DNA from: Faecalibacter bovis
GTDB lineage: Bacteria; Bacteroidota; Bacteroidia; Flavobacteriales; Weeksellaceae
Reading direction: 5' to 3'
DNA length: 64,000 nt
NCBI RefSeq assembly: GCF_017948305.1
Contig: NZ_CP072842.1
Location: forward strand, 226,001 to 290,000
In this document: positions 17,794 through 26,575 of the stretch, in pieces
Numbering within the stretch: the first letter of the stretch is position 1
Layout of the letters: every line of letters begins with the position of its first letter
The notes under the pieces: model-generated
What the model saw: the letters and a program-made list of their open reading frames with translations, nothing else
The model's database searches: none
What the model was told of the DNA's origin: nothing
Position numbers and translations under genes: made by a program

Positions 17794-17828
17794 CAAAAAA
17801 AAATGGCAAATCTAAATTTACCATTTTA
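17794..17828 (-). terminator. Terminator of the small T9SS-tagged protein gene
   Basis: Interrupted stem AAAATGG-c-AAAT / ATTT-a-CCATTTT with a T-rich minus-strand exit, 20 nt after the stop. Confidence 0.75.
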
Positions 17829-17847
17829 ATTATATTAAAAAAAGTTC

Positions 17848-18183
17848 TTAATTCTTAATTAACGACATCGATTCTGTTGAACCGTCTACATTAAATATTC
17901 GTACAATGTATTTACCTTTTCTTAAGTTTTGTACGTTTAATTTGAAGGTGCTTGATTGATCTACTTTCTTATTTAAAACTTCGTTTCCGATAATAGAATA
18001 AACTGCAATATAAGAAACCTTACTAGGCTGAGCTAACTTAACTGTTACTTGGCTAGAAGCTGGATTCGGAAAAATAGATACCGAAGATTGTTCAATACCA
18101 GAATTACTCATGCTATTTTGCTGAGCTTTGACTCCAGAAATAGAAAAAGTTAATAATGTAATAAATAGTAAAATTCTTTTCAT
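17848..18183 (-). CDS. Very small protein consisting of a signal peptide and a T9SS type A sorting domain
   Basis: A 111-aa protein: signal peptide to about residue 20 (GVKAQ), a spacer of about 15 residues (QNSMSNSGIEQSS), then a complete type A C-terminal domain (IFPNPASSQVTVKL ... YIAVYSIIGNEVL ... NLRKGKYIVRI ... SLIKN). Almost nothing remains that could be cargo. It has its own terminator and lies downstream of the tsf terminator, so is transcribed alone. Confidence 0.85.
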   Translation of the reverse strand: MKRILLFITLLTFSISGVKAQQNSMSNSGIEQSSVSIFPNPASSQVTVKLAQPSKVSYIAVYSIIGNEVLNKKVDQSSTFKLNVQNLRKGKYIVRIFNVDGSTESMSLIKN

Positions 18184-18249
18184 AAGCGTGTAATCCTAAC
18201 AAATATAATAAATTATATTAATTATACAAATACAAAACCTGTTCCAATA

Positions 18250-18281
18250 AAAAAAGTGATGCTTAAAAAGCACCACTTTTA
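18250..18281 (-). terminator. Terminator of rplM-rpsI-rpsB-tsf
   Basis: Imperfect stem AAAAGTG-a-TGCT / AGCA-c-CACTTTT with loop TAAAA and a minus-strand T-run. Confidence 0.82.
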
Positions 18282-18309
18282 TGATATAATTAAGATTTAA
18301 AATCTAAGA

Positions 18310-19134
18310 TTATAAGCTGTAACGGATGTATCCAACAACAGTTAAGTTAGCGTCAACCGCTTTTACAACATCTTTTACAGAAGTTTTACCATCTTTAATA
18401 GAAGCTTGGTGTACTAATGTATTTTCTTTGAAGAATTTTTGTAATTTACCTTGAGCGATGTTCTCGATCATGTTCTCTGGTTTACCTTCAGCAACTAAAG
18501 TCTCACGAGCGATTGATAATTCTGTATCGATAACAGATTGTTCAACAGCTGTTTCATCTAAAGCAACTGGGTTCATAGCTGCAACTTGCATAGCAACGTC
18601 ACGAGCAACCTCAGATCCACCTTCTACGTTAGCAGATAAAGCAACTACAGCACCAATTTTGTTTCCAGCGTGGATGTAAGAGTTTACTAAAGCTCCTTCG
18701 ATAACTTGGAAAGTACCAATTTCGATTTTCTCACCGATAACCCCTGTTTGCTCAGTTAATTTCTCACCAACAGTAATTCCAGCGTATGGTAAAGCTAATA
18801 ATTCTTCTTTAGTAGAAACTGTTAAAGCTAAATCAGCAATTTCGTTAGCCATAGCTACGAAAGCTTCGTTTTTAGCTACGAAGTCAGTCTCACAGTTTAA
18901 AGCGATAATGATACCTTTAGTAGCTTCACCGTTAACTTTAGCGATAACTGCACCTTCAGTAGACTCACGATCAGCTCTTTTAGCAGCTACTTTTTGACCT
19001 TGCTTACGTAAAACTTCTACAGCTTTGTCAAAATCTCCACCAGCTTCTTCTAAAGCTTTTTTAGAGTCCATCATTCCCGCACCTGTTGCGTTTCTTAATT
19101 TACTTACCTCAGCGGCTGTTGCTTTATAGCTCAT
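18310..19134 (-). CDS. tsf: Elongation factor Ts
   Basis: A 274-aa protein catalysing GDP/GTP exchange on EF-Tu. N-terminal UBA-like domain with VSKLRNATGAGMMDSKKALEEAGGD, then EF-Tu-binding motif LNCETDFVAKNE, ending VVGYIRYSL. Length is normal. Located downstream of rpsB, as in most bacteria, separated by a 117-nt spacer with a strong hairpin. Confidence 0.98.
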   Translation of the reverse strand: MSYKATAAEVSKLRNATGAGMMDSKKALEEAGGDFDKAVEVLRKQGQKVAAKRADRESTEGAVIAKVNGEATKGIIIALNCETDFVAKNEAFVAMANEIADLALTVSTKEELLALPYAGITVGEKLTEQTGVIGEKIEIGTFQVIEGALVNSYIHAGNKIGAVVALSANVEGGSEVARDVAMQVAAMNPVALDETAVEQSVIDTELSIARETLVAEGKPENMIENIAQGKLQKFFKENTLVHQASIKDGKTSVKDVVKAVDANLTVVGYIRYSL

Positions 19135-19178
19135 AGTAATATTTTTTATTTATTATTTTATTTTAATTTGAAACAAAA

Positions 19179-19212
19179 GTAGCTCATACATCAAAAAAGA
19201 CGTAGGAGCTAC
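19179..19212 (-). promoter_or_regulatory. Hairpin between rpsB and tsf (possible attenuator)
   Basis: On the minus strand: GTAGCTC-c-TACGTC-tttttt-GATGTA-t-GAGCTAC, 13 pairs (one G-U) with one internal mismatch, followed by TTTTGTTT. It may partly terminate transcription or stabilise rpsB mRNA. TACTTTTG, overlapping its 3' arm, would also fit a -7 box. Confidence 0.6.
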
Positions 19213-19251
19213 AATTTATATTATATCGATGAATTGATCATCAAGTTAATG

Positions 19252-19992
19252 TTAAGCTTCAGTTGTTTCAGCTCCTTTATCTTCTTTTGCTTTTTCTTTT
19301 TCTGCTTTACGAGTAGATAAACCAGCTTTGATAGAATCAGCTACAGTAGATAAGATGATATCGATAGATTTAGAAGCATCGTCATTTGCAGGGATTGGGA
19401 AATCCACTTGACGAGGGTCAGTATTAGTATCTACCATTGCAAAAATTGGAATACCTAACTTTTTAGCTTCAGCAACTGCGATGTGCTCGCGAACGATATC
19501 AACGATGAAAACAGCAGAAGGTAAACGAGTCATATCAGCGATAGAACCTAAGTTTTTCTCTAAAGATAATCTTTGACGATCAACTTGTAATCTTTCTTTT
19601 TTAGATAGTGTCTCAAAAGTACCGTCTTTTTTCATACGATCGATTGAGTTCATTTTTTTAACTGCTTTACGGATAGTAACAAAGTTAGTTAACATCCCAC
19701 CAGGCCAACGTTCTGTAATATAAGGCATGTTGATTTCTTCAGCATGCTTAGCTACAACATCTTTTGCTTGTTTTTTAGTTGCAACGAAAAGAACTTTACG
19801 TCCAGACGCAGCAATTTTTCCTAAAGCTTCAGATGCTTCATCTAACTTCACTGCAGTTTTGTGAAGGTCAATGATGTGGATTCCGTTTTTCTCCATAAAG
19901 ATATAAGGAGCCATAGCCGGATTCCATTTTCTTGTTAAGTGACCAAAATGCACACCTGCATTTAATAAGTCCTTTACATTTACTTTTGCCAT
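19252..19992 (-). CDS. rpsB: 30S ribosomal protein S2
   Basis: A 246-aa protein: LLNAGVHFGHLTRKWNPAMAPYIF, HIIDLHKTAVKLDEA, ITERWPGGMLTNFVTIRKA and VDTNTDPRQVDFPIPANDDA are S2 signatures. Normal length with an acidic/Lys-rich tail. It follows rpsI, with a 124-nt structured leader before its ATG. Confidence 0.98.
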   Translation of the reverse strand: MAKVNVKDLLNAGVHFGHLTRKWNPAMAPYIFMEKNGIHIIDLHKTAVKLDEASEALGKIAASGRKVLFVATKKQAKDVVAKHAEEINMPYITERWPGGMLTNFVTIRKAVKKMNSIDRMKKDGTFETLSKKERLQVDRQRLSLEKNLGSIADMTRLPSAVFIVDIVREHIAVAEAKKLGIPIFAMVDTNTDPRQVDFPIPANDDASKSIDIILSTVADSIKAGLSTRKAEKEKAKEDKGAETTEA

Positions 19993-20012
19993 TTTCTTTT
20001 TTTTAGTTTACG

Positions 20013-20089
20013 TTCCGTTATCTCAACAAGCAACAGATAAGTGGTCGAACAGATCTCGCCTTAACTGTTTAGATGCTAAACCAACGGAA
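20013..20089 (-). promoter_or_regulatory. Structured leader RNA upstream of rpsB
   Basis: In the rpsI-rpsB gap the minus-strand RNA is closed by TTCCGTT (20089-20083) pairing with AACGGAA (20019-20013). Inside are a perfect hairpin GTTTAG-cat-CTAAAC and a possible second arm (AACAG ... CTGTT). The structure ends 20 nt before the ATG, suited to autoregulation by S2. The architecture is read directly; the regulatory role is inferred by analogy with other ribosomal protein leaders. Confidence 0.55.
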
Positions 20090-20116
20090 AATGGATTTTT
20101 TAATAAATTGAATAAA

Positions 20117-20503
20117 TTAACGTTTAGAGAATTGGAATTTCTTACGTGCTTTCTTCTGACCGAATTTCTTACGTTCAACCATACGAGGATCACGAGTTAA
20201 TAACCCTTCTGGTTTTAATGTTAAACGGAAATCTGCGTCAACTTCACATAAAGCTCTAGAAATTGCTAAACGAATTGCTTCAGCTTGTCCTGTAATACCT
20301 CCACCGAATACTTTGATATCTACGTTGTATTTATCTTTTGTACCTGTTAAGATAAAAGCTTGCTCAACTTTGTATTGTAATACTGCAGTTGGGAAGTAGT
20401 TTGCTAATTCACGTCCGTTAATGAAGATTTCTCCATTACCTTCTTGTAAATATACACGAGCTACAGATGTCTTTCTACGACCGATTTTATGAACTATTGC
20501 CAT
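20117..20503 (-). CDS. rpsI: 30S ribosomal protein S9
   Basis: A 128-aa protein: IGRRKTSVARVYLQEGNGEIFINGREL, GGGITGQAEAIRLAISRALCE and the C-terminal tail RDPRMVERKKFGQKKARKKFQFSKR that reaches the P-site tRNA. Normal length. Follows rplM by 8 nt, the conserved L13-S9 pair. Confidence 0.98.
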   Translation of the reverse strand: MAIVHKIGRRKTSVARVYLQEGNGEIFINGRELANYFPTAVLQYKVEQAFILTGTKDKYNVDIKVFGGGITGQAEAIRLAISRALCEVDADFRLTLKPEGLLTRDPRMVERKKFGQKKARKKFQFSKR

Positions 20504-20511
20504 GGAATTAA

Positions 20512-20967
20512 TTATAAGTATTCGTTAATATCGATTTGTTTTGGCTGTTGAGCTTCGTGATTGTGCTCTGCACCTACAAATACGTGTAAATTAGTTAATA
20601 ACTTGCTACCTAATTTATTTTTTGGTAACATCCCTTTAACTGACTTTTCAATTAAACGAGCTGGATCCTTAGCAAAAACTTCTCTTGCAGTTAAAGATCT
20701 TTGACCTCCTGGGTAACCAGTGTGGCGGATGTATAATTTATCATCCCATTTACCTCCTGTTAATTGAATTTTCTCAGCATTAATAACGATAACATTATCT
20801 CCACAATCTGCGTGAGGAGTAAAGTTCGTTTTGTGCTTTCCTCTAATAAGCTTCGCAACACCTGACGCTAAACGACCTAATGATAAGTCAGAAGCGTCCA
20901 CAACTACCCATTCTTTCTGAGCAGTTTCTTTGTTGGCTGATGTAGTTTTGTAACTTAACGTGTCCAC
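20512..20967 (-). CDS. rplM: 50S ribosomal protein L13
   Basis: A 151-aa protein: EWVVVDASDLSLGRLASGVAKLIRGKHK, the DNVIVINAEKI segment, HTGYPGG and KGMLPKNKLG. The start is GTG at 20967 (reads as MDTLSYKTTS). An ATG further up at 21054 lies upstream of the promoter and adds 29 atypical residues, so it is rejected. First gene of rplM-rpsI-rpsB-tsf. Confidence 0.96.
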   Translation of the reverse strand: MDTLSYKTTSANKETAQKEWVVVDASDLSLGRLASGVAKLIRGKHKTNFTPHADCGDNVIVINAEKIQLTGGKWDDKLYIRHTGYPGGQRSLTAREVFAKDPARLIEKSVKGMLPKNKLGSKLLTNLHVFVGAEHNHEAQQPKQIDINEYL

Positions 20968-21016
20968 TATCTTGATTTTTAATATTTTATAAATTACCGA
21001 CAATCCGATCGGGGTG

Positions 21017-21047
21017 CAAATGTACAATTTCCTTTTGAAAATACAAA
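21017..21047 (-). promoter_or_regulatory. Promoter of rplM-rpsI-rpsB-tsf
   Basis: On the minus strand TTTG (21047-21044), a 19-nt spacer, TACATTTG (21024-21017): a full match to the Bacteroidota consensus. Predicted start near 21010, giving a leader of about 45 nt to the GTG start. Confidence 0.85.
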
Positions 21048-21141
21048 AGAACAATCCAAATAAACTTTAGATTTCAGACAATTTGCGCCAATAACGAATT
21101 AATCGAATGCAAAATTACTCTTTTTATTTGAATAAATAAGA

Positions 21142-22002
21142 TTAATCTTTGCTAAATGGTAGAATCTCTTGTGTTGTAGACCCTAAACCTTCTATTCCAT
21201 ACTCGATTACATCACCAGGTTTTAACCAAATTTGTGGTTCTTTTCCCATACCTGAACCTGCTGGAGATCCTGTTGAAATAATATCTCCTGGTAAGAAAGA
21301 CATGAATTGAGATAAGTAAGAAACTAATTTTGGTATGCGATAAATGAAATCTTTTGTATTCCCATCTTGCATTAATTCACCATTTAACTTTAACCAAATA
21401 CGTAAATTGTCAACATCTTCAATTTCATCTTTCGTCGCGATAAATGGTCCTACAGGCGCGAATGTATCACATCCTTTACCTTTATCCCAAGTTCCTCCTC
21501 TTTCGGTTTGGAAAGCTCTTTCTGAAATGTCATTGATCAAAGCATATCCATAAACGTAATCCATTGCTTCTTCTTCTGAAACATTGTTTGCTTTCTTCCC
21601 AATGATTAAACACAATTCTGTTTCCCAGTCCATTTTAGTTGAACCATTTGGATGCATAATTCCGTCTTGTGGACCATTGAAAGATTGATTTGCTTTGATA
21701 AACATAATTGGCTCTGGTTGTTGTTCTAAACCAGTTTCTTTTACGTGATCTTCAAAATTTAATCCAACACAAACCATTTTACCTGGACGTGTTAATGGCG
21801 TACCAATACGTACATCATCAGCAACTTCAGTTAATTGATTTGCGTTTTCATTAATATAATTTTCTAATTGTTTTTGTTTTTCAGTATTTCCAAAGAAATC
21901 TTCATCATAAATAATACCTGAAGCAGACACATCATACTTCTTATCATTTATAATAACACCTGATTTTTCCTGACCTTTAGGTCCGAATCTAAAGATTTTC
22001 AT
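21142..22002 (-). CDS. Fumarylacetoacetate hydrolase (FAH) superfamily protein
   Basis: A 286-aa protein with the FAH-family fold: GLNFEDHVKETG, metal-binding Glu/Asp in WETELCLIIGKKA and GYALINDISER, then GTWDKGKGCDTFAPVGPF and GDIISTGSPAGSG. Members hydrolyse or decarboxylate acylpyruvates and related 2-oxo acids. The N-terminal about 60 residues are the usual extension of the 280-aa subgroup. Substrate is unknown. A -7 box TATATTTG (22036-22029, minus) lies upstream. Confidence 0.88.
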   Translation of the reverse strand: MKIFRFGPKGQEKSGVIINDKKYDVSASGIIYDEDFFGNTEKQKQLENYINENANQLTEVADDVRIGTPLTRPGKMVCVGLNFEDHVKETGLEQQPEPIMFIKANQSFNGPQDGIMHPNGSTKMDWETELCLIIGKKANNVSEEEAMDYVYGYALINDISERAFQTERGGTWDKGKGCDTFAPVGPFIATKDEIEDVDNLRIWLKLNGELMQDGNTKDFIYRIPKLVSYLSQFMSFLPGDIISTGSPAGSGMGKEPQIWLKPGDVIEYGIEGLGSTTQEILPFSKD

Positions 22003-22043
22003 GATTTTGATTATTTTTTTTCCAGGGGCAAATATACAAACTG

Positions 22044-22072
22044 AAAAGGGATTCTAATTTAGAATCCCTTTT
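22044..22072 (-). terminator. Terminator of the acyl-CoA dehydrogenase gene
   Basis: Stem AAAAGGGATTCTA / TAGAATCCCTTTT, loop ATT. It sits close upstream of the FAH gene -7 box. Confidence 0.8.
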
Positions 22073-22096
22073 TATATGATAAATTTCAGTTTTAAA

Positions 22097-23236
22097 TTAT
22101 TTCGCTATTCCTCTAGAAATAACGATTTTCTGAATCTCTGAAGTACCTTCGTAGATTTGTGTAATCTTCGCATCACGCATCATACGCTCAACATGATATT
22201 CGCGAACATAACCATTTCCACCGTGAATTTGTACAGCTTCTGTTGTAACATTCATTGCAGTTGTAGAAGCAAATAATTTTGCCATCGCTCCTGAGATAGA
22301 AATATCTTGACCTGCATCTTTTTCAGATGCTGCTTTGTAACATAACATACGAGCTGCAGCAATATTTGTTGCCATATCAGCTAATTTGAAAGATACACCT
22401 TGGTGATTAATAATTTCTGTACCGAATGCTTTACGGATTTTAGCATATTCTAAAGCTAATTCGTAAGCTCCTTGAGCAATACCTAAAGCTTGAGATGCAA
22501 TTCCGATACGTCCACCATTTAAAACATTCATAGCGAAAGCGAATCCAAATCCGTCCTCTCCGATACGGTTTTCTTTAGGAACTTTTACATCGTTAAAGAA
22601 TAATGAGTGTGTATCCGATCCACGAATACCCATTTTGTTTTCTTTTGGACCAATTTCAAATCCTTCCCATCCTTTTTCTACAATAAAAGCATTGATACCT
22701 TTGTGTCCTTTTTCTGGGTGTGTATGAGCTATAACTAAATATGTAGAAGCATTACCTCCGTTAGTAATCCAGTTTTTTGTTCCATTTAATAAATAGTAAT
22801 CTCCCATATCTACAGCTGTAGTTTTTTGAGATGTTGCATCAGAACCAGCATCTGGTTCAGATAAACAAAATGCTCCAATAACTTCACCTGTTGCTAATGG
22901 TACTAAATATTTTTGTTTTTGTTCTTCTGTACAGTATTTTTCCATACCTGCACAAACTAATGAGTTGTTTACAGACATTACAACAGCTGCAGAAGCATCA
23001 ACTTTTGCGATTTCTTCCATAGCAATAACGTAAGAAACACTATCTAATCCTGAACCTCCATATTTTGGATCAACCATCATTCCTAAGAATCCAAGTTCAC
23101 CCATTTTCTTTACTGCATCATATGGAAATGTAGAAGTTTCATCACGTTCGATAACACCTGGTAATAATTCAGCTTTAGCAAAATCTCTTGCTGCTTGTTG
23201 AATCATTAACTGTTCCTCATTTAATTCAAAATTCAT
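22097..23236 (-). CDS. Acyl-CoA dehydrogenase
   Basis: A 379-aa FAD enzyme of the short-chain/butyryl-CoA type. FAD/substrate motifs GAFCLSEPDAGSDA near residue 128 and NWITNGG; the C-terminal QIHGGNGYVREYHVERMMRDAKITQIYEGTSEIQ includes the catalytic Glu of YEGTSE. It introduces a trans-2 double bond in fatty-acid or amino-acid breakdown; chain length is not determinable. Not adjacent to an ETF gene here. Confidence 0.94.
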   Translation of the reverse strand: MNFELNEEQLMIQQAARDFAKAELLPGVIERDETSTFPYDAVKKMGELGFLGMMVDPKYGGSGLDSVSYVIAMEEIAKVDASAAVVMSVNNSLVCAGMEKYCTEEQKQKYLVPLATGEVIGAFCLSEPDAGSDATSQKTTAVDMGDYYLLNGTKNWITNGGNASTYLVIAHTHPEKGHKGINAFIVEKGWEGFEIGPKENKMGIRGSDTHSLFFNDVKVPKENRIGEDGFGFAFAMNVLNGGRIGIASQALGIAQGAYELALEYAKIRKAFGTEIINHQGVSFKLADMATNIAAARMLCYKAASEKDAGQDISISGAMAKLFASTTAMNVTTEAVQIHGGNGYVREYHVERMMRDAKITQIYEGTSEIQKIVISRGIAK

Positions 23237-23274
23237 GGTTATAAAATTTATTTCTTTATGGTTTTATTAATTAT

Positions 23275-24039
23275 TTATTCAAACTTCAATGAAAATACAA
23301 CTGCTCTTGTTTGTAATGAATTTAAAGTATTCGCGTAACCAATTGTTGTAGCTTGGTCTGGAACAAGTTCATTATTAAAGAAGAACATTCCTTTAACTGA
23401 AGGAGTTAATTTAAATCTTTTGAAATAAATTTCAATTCCCATTTCTGCTTGCCAGCTAAAGTTGTGTGTATTAGTTCTGAAGACACCTAAAGCATTATCA
23501 TCTTCTTTATCTTCGTTTGATTGTAAATTGTTTACATAAGCTACACCACCTTGCACATAAGGTTTTGTATTAAACCAACGATCTCCTGAAAAGTTTAATA
23601 ATAATGGAATCTCTAAATATGTAGATTTAACTTCTCTTTTATTAATGTCTGGATTTTCTTCTGTAATCCCTACATTTTTAAAAATTAAAGTTCTTTGAGC
23701 AAAGTGTACTCCTGGTTCAACTTTTACTGCAACGTAATCATTCATTCTTAATTTACCCATCAAACCAACTGAGAATCCTGGTTTGCTTTCTTGATCTAAA
23801 TAAACAAGTCCACTACTATTTACTCCATCATCAGCAGTTGTACCATTCGGTAAATGATTGTTCTGTGCTTTTGGAGAAACTTTATAGGACATAATATTAG
23901 TACCTAAAAAGTACCCAAACGAGAATTTTTTCTCATCCTGTTCTACGCGATTCCATTCGCGATCAGAGTTAGGTCTAAATTGCGCACTTACCAAAGTGGC
24001 TGTAGTTAAAGCTATTGCAGTTAGTAAATTCTTTCTCAT
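23275..24039 (-). CDS. porT: PorT family protein, type IX secretion outer-membrane component
   Basis: A 254-aa protein with a signal peptide (ATLVSAQ) and an outer-membrane beta-barrel pattern: FSFGYFLGTNIMSYKV, KPGFSVGLMGKLRMNDYVAVKVEPGVHFAQRTL, final VVFSLKFE. A PorT/SprT barrel directly downstream of ubiE/menG is the usual flavobacterial arrangement, which supports this assignment over a generic porin. T9SS cargo is encoded in the same window (16121, 17848). Confidence 0.85.
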   Translation of the reverse strand: MRKNLLTAIALTTATLVSAQFRPNSDREWNRVEQDEKKFSFGYFLGTNIMSYKVSPKAQNNHLPNGTTADDGVNSSGLVYLDQESKPGFSVGLMGKLRMNDYVAVKVEPGVHFAQRTLIFKNVGITEENPDINKREVKSTYLEIPLLLNFSGDRWFNTKPYVQGGVAYVNNLQSNEDKEDDNALGVFRTNTHNFSWQAEMGIEIYFKRFKLTPSVKGMFFFNNELVPDQATTIGYANTLNSLQTRAVVFSLKFE

Positions 24040-24066
24040 ATAGTGTTCAACGTATTACAAGCCATA

Positions 24067-24801
24067 TTATTTTATACTCTTATAGATGCTTGCAATCCCA
24101 AAAGTAAGTTTTTTATCGATTGGTTGAGTAAAATTTACACTTTTTAAAATATTTTTCATCTCTTCACCGTGTGGAAATGCGGCAACAGAGTCTGGTAAAT
24201 AAGTATAAGCACTCTGATCTTTCGATATTAATTTTCCAATTGCAGGTAAAATATTTTTTGAATAAAAAGTATATAATTGTTTCATCGGGAATGTCGTAGG
24301 ATAAGAAAATTCTAAAATAATGAATGTTCCACCTGGTTTTAAAATTCTACGAATTTCTGACAAACCTTTTTCTAAATTCTCAAAATTACGTACTCCGAAA
24401 GAAACTGTAATACAATCAAAAGTATTATCCTCGAAAGGTAAATTTTCAGAATCTCCTTGGATCATCGTTACACGATCATTTAATCCTTCAGCTTCAACTT
24501 TTTTACGACCAACCTCTAACATACCAGCAGATAAATCTAAACCAGTAATTTGAGCGTTCGTGTTTTTAGCCATCATAATTACTAAATCACCTGTACCAGT
24601 AGCGATGTCTAAAATTGTAGCTGGTTTAGCAGCTTGTACCATTTTAATCACATCTTTTCTCCACTGAATATCGATTCCGCCAGATAAAATTCTGTTTAAT
24701 AAATCGTATTTCGGCGAAATATTGTCAAACATTTGTTCAACTTGTTTTTTCTTAGTTAAATCAGATGCTTCGTATGGAGTAATATTATCGTGTTTTGCCA
24801 T
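24067..24801 (-). CDS. menG: Demethylmenaquinone methyltransferase
   Basis: A 244-aa SAM methyltransferase (UbiE/MenG). Motifs: [51 protein letters not shown] and [12 protein letters not shown]. It makes menaquinone from demethylmenaquinone; Bacteroidota lack ubiquinone, so the menG role is preferred. porT follows after 27 nt and the 185-aa gene precedes by 23 nt, suggesting one operon. Confidence 0.95.
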   Translation of the reverse strand: MAKHDNITPYEASDLTKKKQVEQMFDNISPKYDLLNRILSGGIDIQWRKDVIKMVQAAKPATILDIATGTGDLVIMMAKNTNAQITGLDLSAGMLEVGRKKVEAEGLNDRVTMIQGDSENLPFEDNTFDCITVSFGVRNFENLEKGLSEIRRILKPGGTFIILEFSYPTTFPMKQLYTFYSKNILPAIGKLISKDQSAYTYLPDSVAAFPHGEEMKNILKSVNFTQPIDKKLTFGIASIYKSIK

Positions 24802-24824
24802 TTTAGTTTTCTATATTATGTATT

Positions 24825-25382
24825 TTATTGGTAGTTTTCGAAATAGAATTGTTTAAAATCCTCTTTATTAAAGATTTTAGATAAATCAGTTTTCTTTTCT
24901 CCACTTTTCAAAAATATTCTAGGATAATCTTGATCTAAGTTATAATAAAAATCTTCGATATATAATCCTTCTTCTTTTGTAATTAAACCTAAATATGCTT
25001 TATTATCAATTGCAATATTTCTTGAAGCAAAAATAGAATCTACATTTTCTCTGTGCCCATATGGACGTGTAAATACATAATAATCTTTACGTATAGGGTT
25101 AAATAAACCTGAAGCTCTACGAATTTGAATTAAAGTATCCACTTTTTTACCATTAATATCGTATTTTACTGTATGCTTCCCTTTCTCTAAATCAATACGA
25201 ACATATTGTTGTGGCGCAATTGTGTAAGCTGTTTCATCAATTTTTAAACTAATTGTTTGATCGCTTGGATTATCAATTACGTAACCATCTGGTTTACTTA
25301 AAACAAAATTATATACTAAAACAATTACACCTAGAATTGCTAGTATCATTAAAAGACCTATTAAAGATGGATTCTTTTTCAT
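24825..25382 (-). CDS. Membrane-anchored hypothetical protein
   Basis: A 185-aa protein with one N-terminal membrane segment (residues about 8-28, LLMILAILGVIVLVYNFVL) and a soluble remainder outside. The first part (KPDGYVIDNPSDQTISLKIDETAY ... GKHTVKYDINGKKVDTL) looks like a small beta-sandwich. No known family is recognised. Probably co-transcribed with menG and porT downstream. Confidence 0.7.
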   Translation of the reverse strand: MKKNPSLIGLLMILAILGVIVLVYNFVLSKPDGYVIDNPSDQTISLKIDETAYTIAPQQYVRIDLEKGKHTVKYDINGKKVDTLIQIRRASGLFNPIRKDYYVFTRPYGHRENVDSIFASRNIAIDNKAYLGLITKEEGLYIEDFYYNLDQDYPRIFLKSGEKKTDLSKIFNKEDFKQFYFENYQ

Positions 25383-25459
25383 TCTGCTAAATTACGTTTA
25401 CTTTATAAAACTCAAAATGAGTTAAGGCATATTTTTATTTTCTATTTTAATGTTTTGTT

Positions 25460-25467
25460 TACCTTTG
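25460..25467 (+). promoter_or_regulatory. Candidate -7 element for the KAS III-like gene
   Basis: TACCTTTG fits TAnnTTTG, 28 nt before ATG 25496. No clear -33 box. Confidence 0.4.
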
Positions 25468-25495
25468 CTCAAATATAAGACTTGAATTCATTATT

Positions 25496-26569
25496 ATGAT
25501 AAATTCTGTAATCACTGGTTCAGGACACTATTTGCCAACTCGCATCATTAAAAATTCACACTTTCATAATTATGAATTTTTTGACGAAAACGGAGAAAAA
25601 ATAGAAAAACCAGGTCACGAAATAACTCAAAAATTTGAAGATATTACTGAAATTAAAGAACGTCGTTATGTAGAGGACGATTTATTAAATTCAGACATTG
25701 CAACATTTGCTGCAAAAAAAGCCATTGAAGATGCAGGAATAAATCCTGAAGAATTAGATTACATAATCGTTGGACACAATTTTGGCGATATTGATCCAGT
25801 TGGAAGACAAATTGATATAATGCCTTCTATTTCTGCTAAAGTAAAACACAATTTAGGTATCCAAAATTTAAAATGTAAACCTTACGACATGACTTTTGGT
25901 TGTCCGGGTTGGATAGAAAGTTTTATTTTAGGACACCAATTTATACAAGCTAAAATTGCTAAAAAAGTTTTAGTTATTGGTTCTGATACTTTATCAAGAG
26001 CTTCTGATCCACACGATCGTTCTGCTATGATTTTCGCAGATGGTGCTGGAGCTGTAGTTTTAGAAGCAAAAGAAGACGACTACAAATATGGAGTTCTTAA
26101 CCACGCGACTTTAAGTTTTACTGGAGAAGAAATGACTTATTTAGTAAACGGAAAATCGTTGAATCCAGATTACCAAGGTTCAATCAAAAATATTAATATG
26201 AAAGGTCGTAAAGTTTACGAATTCGTATTAAAAAATGTTCCACCCGCAATCAAAGAATTATTAGACGAAACTGAATTGGAAATTGGTGATATTGATAAAA
26301 TATTATTACACCAAGCCAATGCAAAAATGGATCATGCAATGATACAGCGTCTTTACAAAATATACGGAAAAAAAGCACCTGAAAATGTAGATCCAATGAC
26401 AGTTCAGTTTTTAGGAAACACATCAGTTGCTACAGTTCCTACTATGTTTGATTTAATTGCAAAAGGACAATTACAACCTCATCAATTCAACGCAAACGAT
26501 AAAATTATCATGGCTTCAGTTGGAGCTACGATGAATATCAACGCGTTTATTTACCAATTCGAAAAATAA
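25496..26569 (+). CDS. 3-oxoacyl-ACP synthase III family protein
   Basis: A 357-aa thiolase-fold enzyme. The catalytic triad is visible: Cys in MTFGCPGWIES near residue 139, His in LLHQANAKMD near residue 278, Asn in FLGNTSVATVPT near residue 310. It is longer than FabH (about 320 aa) because of an extra segment near residues 25-60. It condenses an acyl-CoA with malonyl-ACP or a similar acceptor; being the main FabH or a specialised paralogue cannot be decided. aroC follows after 6 nt. Confidence 0.87.
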   Translation: MINSVITGSGHYLPTRIIKNSHFHNYEFFDENGEKIEKPGHEITQKFEDITEIKERRYVEDDLLNSDIATFAAKKAIEDAGINPEELDYIIVGHNFGDIDPVGRQIDIMPSISAKVKHNLGIQNLKCKPYDMTFGCPGWIESFILGHQFIQAKIAKKVLVIGSDTLSRASDPHDRSAMIFADGAGAVVLEAKEDDYKYGVLNHATLSFTGEEMTYLVNGKSLNPDYQGSIKNINMKGRKVYEFVLKNVPPAIKELLDETELEIGDIDKILLHQANAKMDHAMIQRLYKIYGKKAPENVDPMTVQFLGNTSVATVPTMFDLIAKGQLQPHQFNANDKIIMASVGATMNINAFIYQFEK

Positions 26570-26575
26570 TACATT

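Noticed and set aside
20512-21054. Longer rplM with 29 extra N-terminal residues from an ATG at 21054
   Set aside because: The start lies upstream of the clear promoter (21017-21047) and the extra residues are not like L13.
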